Source: Halieaceae bacterium (GTDB taxonomy: Bacteria > Pseudomonadota > Gammaproteobacteria > Pseudomonadales > Halieaceae). From it: DNA of 36,470 bases. The DNA is taken from NCBI GenBank assembly GCA_030066555.1, contig JASJBK010000023.1, positions 1 through 36,470 on the forward strand. Direction: 5' to 3'. The first letter of the stretch is position 1. Every line of letters begins with the position of its first letter. The notes under the pieces are model-generated. The model did no database searches. It was not told where the DNA came from and saw only the letters and a program-made list of their open reading frames with translations. Position numbers and translations under genes: made by a program. Of this stretch, positions 30,700 through 36,470 are shown one piece after another.

Positions 30700-30717
30700 G
30701 TGTCAGTCGTGTGACAG
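30700..30717 (-). promoter_or_regulatory. candidate Pho box across the phoR stop codon
   Basis: Minus-strand CTGTCACACGACTGACAC: two 7-bp half-sites (CTGTCAC and CTGACAC) spaced by four bases, as in the PhoB consensus CTGTCATAWAWCTGTCAY. It overlaps the last codons and stop of phoR and ends 12 bases before the pstS ATG, so there is little room for a normal promoter. Confidence 0.5.
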
Positions 30718-31977
30718 CGCAAATATACAGCTGAAAGTGCTGCCCACCCCGACCTCACTCTCTATCTCCAGACGGGCATTGTGCCCCGCCAGCACGTGCT
30801 TGACGATGGCGAGGCCGAGGCCGGTGCCACCGGTACCCTGGGAACGGCTCTTGTCGACCCGGTAGAAGCGCTCGGTCAGTCGCGGCAGATGCACCGCATC
30901 GATACCCGGCCCGCAATCGCGCACCGCCAGGCAACAGGCGTTCTCCCTTTCCGACCACTCTATGTTGATATCCCCCTCGCTGTACTTGAGGGCGTTGATG
31001 ACGAGATTGGACACGGCGCTGTACAGGTGTTTGTAATTGCCGTTGATAGAGCACTCGCTGCGGATCTCAGTGTTGATCACCCGGTCGGGGTAGGCGCCCA
31101 GGGCAAACTCCCGTACCTCGTTGATCAGATCGCGCATATCCAGGGCCGGGTGCTCTTCGCCACCCTCGCTGGCCTCGATCTGCGACAGCCACAGCAAGTC
31201 GCGCAGCAGGGTTTCCATGCGCTCGGCCTGCTGCTGCATCTGCAACATCGGCCGCTGCAGGCGCTCCTCCTGACCGAGATCGGTATCCATAAGGGTCAGC
31301 AGGTACCCGGAGATCACGGTAAGCGGTGTGCGAAGCTCGTGAGACACGTTGGCCACGAAGTCGCGGCGCATCTTCTCGAGCTGCTGCTCGCGGGTCACGT
31401 CGCGGCAGAACATGAGCCGGCTGCCGCGGCCGAAGGCGGTAACCTCCACCTGTAGCTGTAGCGCCGGGTCCAGAGGGCTCTCGATCAGCAATGGTTCGTG
31501 ATAGTCGCCTTCAATGAAGTAGGCGCTGAAATTGGGGACCCGCAGCAGGTTAACGATGGCCTGGCCGCGATCGCGCGGGTACTGCAGGCCCAGCAGTTCC
31601 TGGGCCGCCGCGTTGCACCACTCGATATTGGCCGAGGGGTCTATCAACACCGCGGCGTCCTTGAGCGCGGCCAGCGAATCGCGCAGGTAGCTGACCGCGG
31701 TTTGCAGGCGGTCGCGTTCTTCGCGATCGTGCCGCTGCAGGCGGTAGATGCTATCGAAGAATTCGCCCCACAGGCCTCGTGCCTCGGGAGGCTCGACGTC
31801 GGGCCGGCGCATCCAGTCGGACACGCGGCGCAGCTGGTTGAGCCAGTAGATAACCAGGAGCAGAGCGGCGATGGCCAGTGCTTCGAGACCAAAGCCTGAG
31901 GCAGCGCCGAGACCGACGACTACCAGGAAATAGAGTACGACCTTTCGAAATTCTTTCCACCAACTGGCGGTGGCCAC
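30703..31977 (-). CDS. phoR: phosphate-regulon sensor histidine kinase PhoR
   Basis: Membrane sensor kinase that phosphorylates PhoB when phosphate is low, 424 residues, close to the E. coli length. Two hydrophobic segments lie near the N-terminus (VVLYFLVVVGLGAASGFGLEALAIAALLLVIYWL in outline), then a PAS-like domain (AAVLIDPSANIEWCNAAAQELLGL). The HisKA box VSHELRTPLTVISGYL carries His213. The ATPase boxes are NLVINALKYS, DCGPGI and GTGLGLAIVKHV. As in E. coli PhoR, there is no large periplasmic sensor, so phosphate is sensed through the transporter. The start is GTG overlapping the phoB TAG by one base. The context directly before pstSCAB supports the assignment. Confidence 0.96.
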   Translation of the reverse strand: MATASWWKEFRKVVLYFLVVVGLGAASGFGLEALAIAALLLVIYWLNQLRRVSDWMRRPDVEPPEARGLWGEFFDSIYRLQRHDREERDRLQTAVSYLRDSLAALKDAAVLIDPSANIEWCNAAAQELLGLQYPRDRGQAIVNLLRVPNFSAYFIEGDYHEPLLIESPLDPALQLQVEVTAFGRGSRLMFCRDVTREQQLEKMRRDFVANVSHELRTPLTVISGYLLTLMDTDLGQEERLQRPMLQMQQQAERMETLLRDLLWLSQIEASEGGEEHPALDMRDLINEVREFALGAYPDRVINTEIRSECSINGNYKHLYSAVSNLVINALKYSEGDINIEWSERENACCLAVRDCGPGIDAVHLPRLTERFYRVDKSRSQGTGGTGLGLAIVKHVLAGHNARLEIESEVGVGSTFSCIFALSHD

Positions 31978-32684
31978 TACAGGGCGACTCCGCGCGCCGA
32001 AAAGCGATAGCCGGTACCGCGCACGGTCTGGATCAGGCGACTGTAATCGTGGTTCCCAGTCTGCAGGGACTTGCGCAGGCGGCGGATGTGTACATCAACC
32101 GTGCGCTCCTCAACGTAGACGTTAGCGCCCCACACCTGATCCAGAAGCTGGTTGCGGGTGTAAGCGCGCTCCGGGTGGGACATGAAGAACTGCAGCAGCC
32201 GGAATTCGGTGGGGCCGAGATCGATGAGGTCACCAGCCAGGAAAATACGCTTGGAGTCGCTGTCCAGGGTCAGTTCGGCAACCTGCAGGGTACTCTCTTC
32301 TACACCGCCGGTGCTGCGACGCAGCAGTGCGCGTATGCGAGCGATCAGCTCACGAGGTGCAAAGGGCTTGGTAATGTAGTCGTCTGCGCCCACGTCCAGG
32401 CCCTGGATCACGTTGTCTTCGGTGGTCTTGGCGGTCAGCATGATCACAGGCAGATCCCTGGTGGCCTCGTTGCGCTTGAGGCGACGCAGCAGCTCGATAC
32501 CGCTGCCGCCCGGCAGCATCCAGTCCAGCAGCACGATATCCGGTCGTTCGTCGACGATGACCTGATAGGCGGACTGGATATTCTCCGCCTCGAGGCAGTT
32601 GAATTCTGCGATCTCCAACGCCATGCGCAGCATGTCGCGGATGGCAAATTCATCGTCGACGATCAGTACCGTGCGGTCACTCAT
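31977..32684 (-). CDS. phoB: phosphate-regulon response regulator PhoB
   Basis: OmpR-family response regulator, 235 residues, that activates phosphate-starvation genes from Pho boxes. The receiver domain begins DRTVLIVDDEFAIRDMLRMAL and has the phosphorylated Asp54 in VLLDWMLPGGSG, with the conserved threonine/lysine region MLTAKTTE and YITKPFAPREL. The C-terminal winged-helix DNA-binding domain ends with the recognition segment VDVHIRRLRKSL and VRGTGYRFS. The ATG at 32684 begins MSDRTVLIVDDE, the family start. It is the first gene of the phoBR-pst operon, with a candidate Pho box 50-70 bases upstream that would allow autoregulation. Confidence 0.97.
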   Translation of the reverse strand: MSDRTVLIVDDEFAIRDMLRMALEIAEFNCLEAENIQSAYQVIVDERPDIVLLDWMLPGGSGIELLRRLKRNEATRDLPVIMLTAKTTEDNVIQGLDVGADDYITKPFAPRELIARIRALLRRSTGGVEESTLQVAELTLDSDSKRIFLAGDLIDLGPTEFRLLQFFMSHPERAYTRNQLLDQVWGANVYVEERTVDVHIRRLRKSLQTGNHDYSRLIQTVRGTGYRFSARGVAL

Positions 32685-32735
32685 ATGACAGTTTTCCCTA
32701 TGGGCATATAAGACACGGTATTAAAAGTCGCAATT

Positions 32736-32753
32736 ATTACCGCATTATGACAA
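32736..32753 (-). promoter_or_regulatory. candidate Pho box upstream of phoB
   Basis: Minus strand: half-sites TTGTCAT (32747-32753) and CGGTAAT (32736-32742) separated by four bases, followed about 12 bases on by a TTTAAT/TAATAC minus-10-like region. The spacing is that of Pho-regulon promoters, although the second half-site is poor. It would make phoB self-activating. Confidence 0.45.
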
Positions 32754-32800
32754 AGCCCAACTCTCGAAACACTCTCACAAGAGCTAATCCAGCGTATTTA

Positions 32801-32866
32801 CCATCACCCCCGCGTTTTCCGTCATCCCCGCGTTTTCCGTCATCCCCGCGCAGGCGGGGATGACGG
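32801..32866. repeat. GTCATCCCCGCG repeat array ending in a 30-bp palindrome
   Basis: Three 18-bp units of the form CCGTCATCCCCGCGTTTT start at 32801, 32819 and 32837. The third completes a perfect inverted repeat (13-bp arms 32837-32849 and 32854-32866, loop GCAG). It lies 14 bases beyond the stop of the transglycosylase-like gene and 150 bases before phoB. It is related to the cluster at 17325-17460. Confidence 0.8.
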
Positions 32867-32880
32867 CAGCTTATTCAGCC

Positions 32881-33507
32881 TTACCAGGGCCACCAGCCCT
32901 TGTCCTTGAGGTCTTCCTCGCAGCGATTCAGCTGGGTGGTGTAGCGCGATGACTGCCGCGAGACCTTCTTCGCCACATCCTTGAGCCACTGCTTGTTCTT
33001 GAAGGTACGCTTGTTAAAGCCACCGTGACCCTCGTGGTAGGCCAGGTACAGGTGGTAGGGGTCGTCCTTCTTGATGCCGCTGCGACGGTAGCTCTGGTGG
33101 TTGTACCAGCCTATGAAGTCGATGGAGTCGCCGAATTTGTCCCGGTCAGCCCCGTAGTTCCCGGCATCGCGAATGTACACATCCCAGGTCTCCTCGAGGG
33201 CCTGGGTATAGCCGTAGGAACTGGAGGGCCGCGGTCCCGGGATGACCCAGAGGATTTTCCGGCGCGGCGGCTTGGCCTTGGCCTGGAAGCGGGATTCCTG
33301 GTGCATGATGGCCATCATCACCGGGATCGAGCTGCCCCAGCGCTTGCGGGAGTCCTCCGCGTCGTCGTACCAGCCGTCCTTCTCCTCGAAGATGGCGCAG
33401 ATGTCGTTTACGTCCGACGGCGGCGAGGTGGTACAGCCGCCCAGCACCAGGGCCGCCAGTAACAGTGCCGGCATGACCATGGACCGTTGCCTATGTTCCA
33501 GGGGCAT
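32881..33507 (-). CDS. transglycosylase SLT-like lipoprotein
   Basis: Predicted periplasmic lipoprotein of 208 residues with a lytic-transglycosylase (SLT-like) fold. The signal sequence ends in the lipobox VLGGC with Cys25. The likely catalytic Glu71 is in IMHQESRF, the typical position, followed by SSYGYTQALEETWDVY and LAYHEGHGGFNKRTF. Relatives cleave the glycan strands of murein. The frame extends to a GTG at 33525 that overlaps the ligA stop (GTGA), but I prefer the ATG at 33507, preceded by AAGGGG at good spacing. It is the last gene after zipA and ligA on this strand and is followed by a repeat palindrome. Confidence 0.85.
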   Translation of the reverse strand: MPLEHRQRSMVMPALLLAALVLGGCTTSPPSDVNDICAIFEEKDGWYDDAEDSRKRWGSSIPVMMAIMHQESRFQAKAKPPRRKILWVIPGPRPSSSYGYTQALEETWDVYIRDAGNYGADRDKFGDSIDFIGWYNHQSYRRSGIKKDDPYHLYLAYHEGHGGFNKRTFKNKQWLKDVAKKVSRQSSRYTTQLNRCEEDLKDKGWWPW

Positions 33508-33521
33508 CACCGGATTCCCCT

Positions 33522-36470
<2,949 letters not shown>

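Noticed and set aside
32685-32691. CTGTCAT Pho half-site immediately before the phoB ATG
   Set aside because: The partner half-site would fall inside the coding sequence and does not match; the position cannot serve a phoB promoter.
32801-32854. Regularly spaced short repeats considered as a CRISPR array
   Set aside because: The units are contiguous 18-mers with no unique spacers and no cas genes nearby.

Overview
This window reads as chromosomal DNA of a GC-rich gammaproteobacterium, probably marine and close to the Halieaceae/Cellvibrionales-Pseudomonas side. The evidence is the gene order sdhCDAB-sucAB-lpd-sucCD with a divergent gltA, the long-loop PstC/PstA permeases, the zipA-ligA pair and the codon usage. 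This is inferred from gene content and not from a database search. Almost all genes lie on the minus strand; only gltA and the ketoacyl synthase next to it are on the plus strand.

Region 1 (1-9110) is mixed and partly accessory. It holds a secreted amidohydrolase, a YpeA-like acetyltransferase, a small secreted protein with a phospholipase A2-type CCxxHD motif, a VOC-fold protein, a hybrid histidine kinase, a SnoaL-like protein, a tiny lipoprotein, a short-chain dehydrogenase and a membrane diguanylate cyclase. It also contains mobile-DNA-like traces: an 84-bp element with terminal inverted repeats, a cassette-like small gene between 10-bp inverted repeats, and a second copy of the last codons of sucD.

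Region 2 (9111-22432) is the TCA-cycle block. On the minus strand sdhCDAB (succinate dehydrogenase) ends at a strong terminator. It is followed by sucA-sucB-lpd (2-oxoglutarate dehydrogenase E1, E2, E3) and sucC-sucD (succinyl-CoA synthetase). gltA (citrate synthase) runs divergently from sdhC with a near-consensus sigma70 promoter. A FabH-like beta-ketoacyl synthase overlaps the gltA stop codon, so entry of acetyl-CoA into the TCA cycle is translationally coupled to a fatty-acid condensing enzyme.

Region 3 (23587-32866) holds hisC and a complete phosphate-sensing and uptake operon read in the order phoB-phoR-pstS-pstC-pstA-pstB. Most of its junctions overlap or nearly touch. It ends with a 37-codon stub that matches only the N-terminus of PhoU. 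The rest of phoU is missing, which is the most notable observation here. There are two candidate Pho boxes, one upstream of phoB and one across the phoR stop codon.

Region 4 (32881-36470) holds a transglycosylase-like lipoprotein, ligA (NAD-dependent DNA ligase) and the 3' part of zipA, which runs off the right edge. Related palindromic repeats of the form GTCATTCCCGCG occur between sucA and sdhB and between phoB and the transglycosylase gene. No rRNA, tRNA, CRISPR array or intact insertion sequence was seen.
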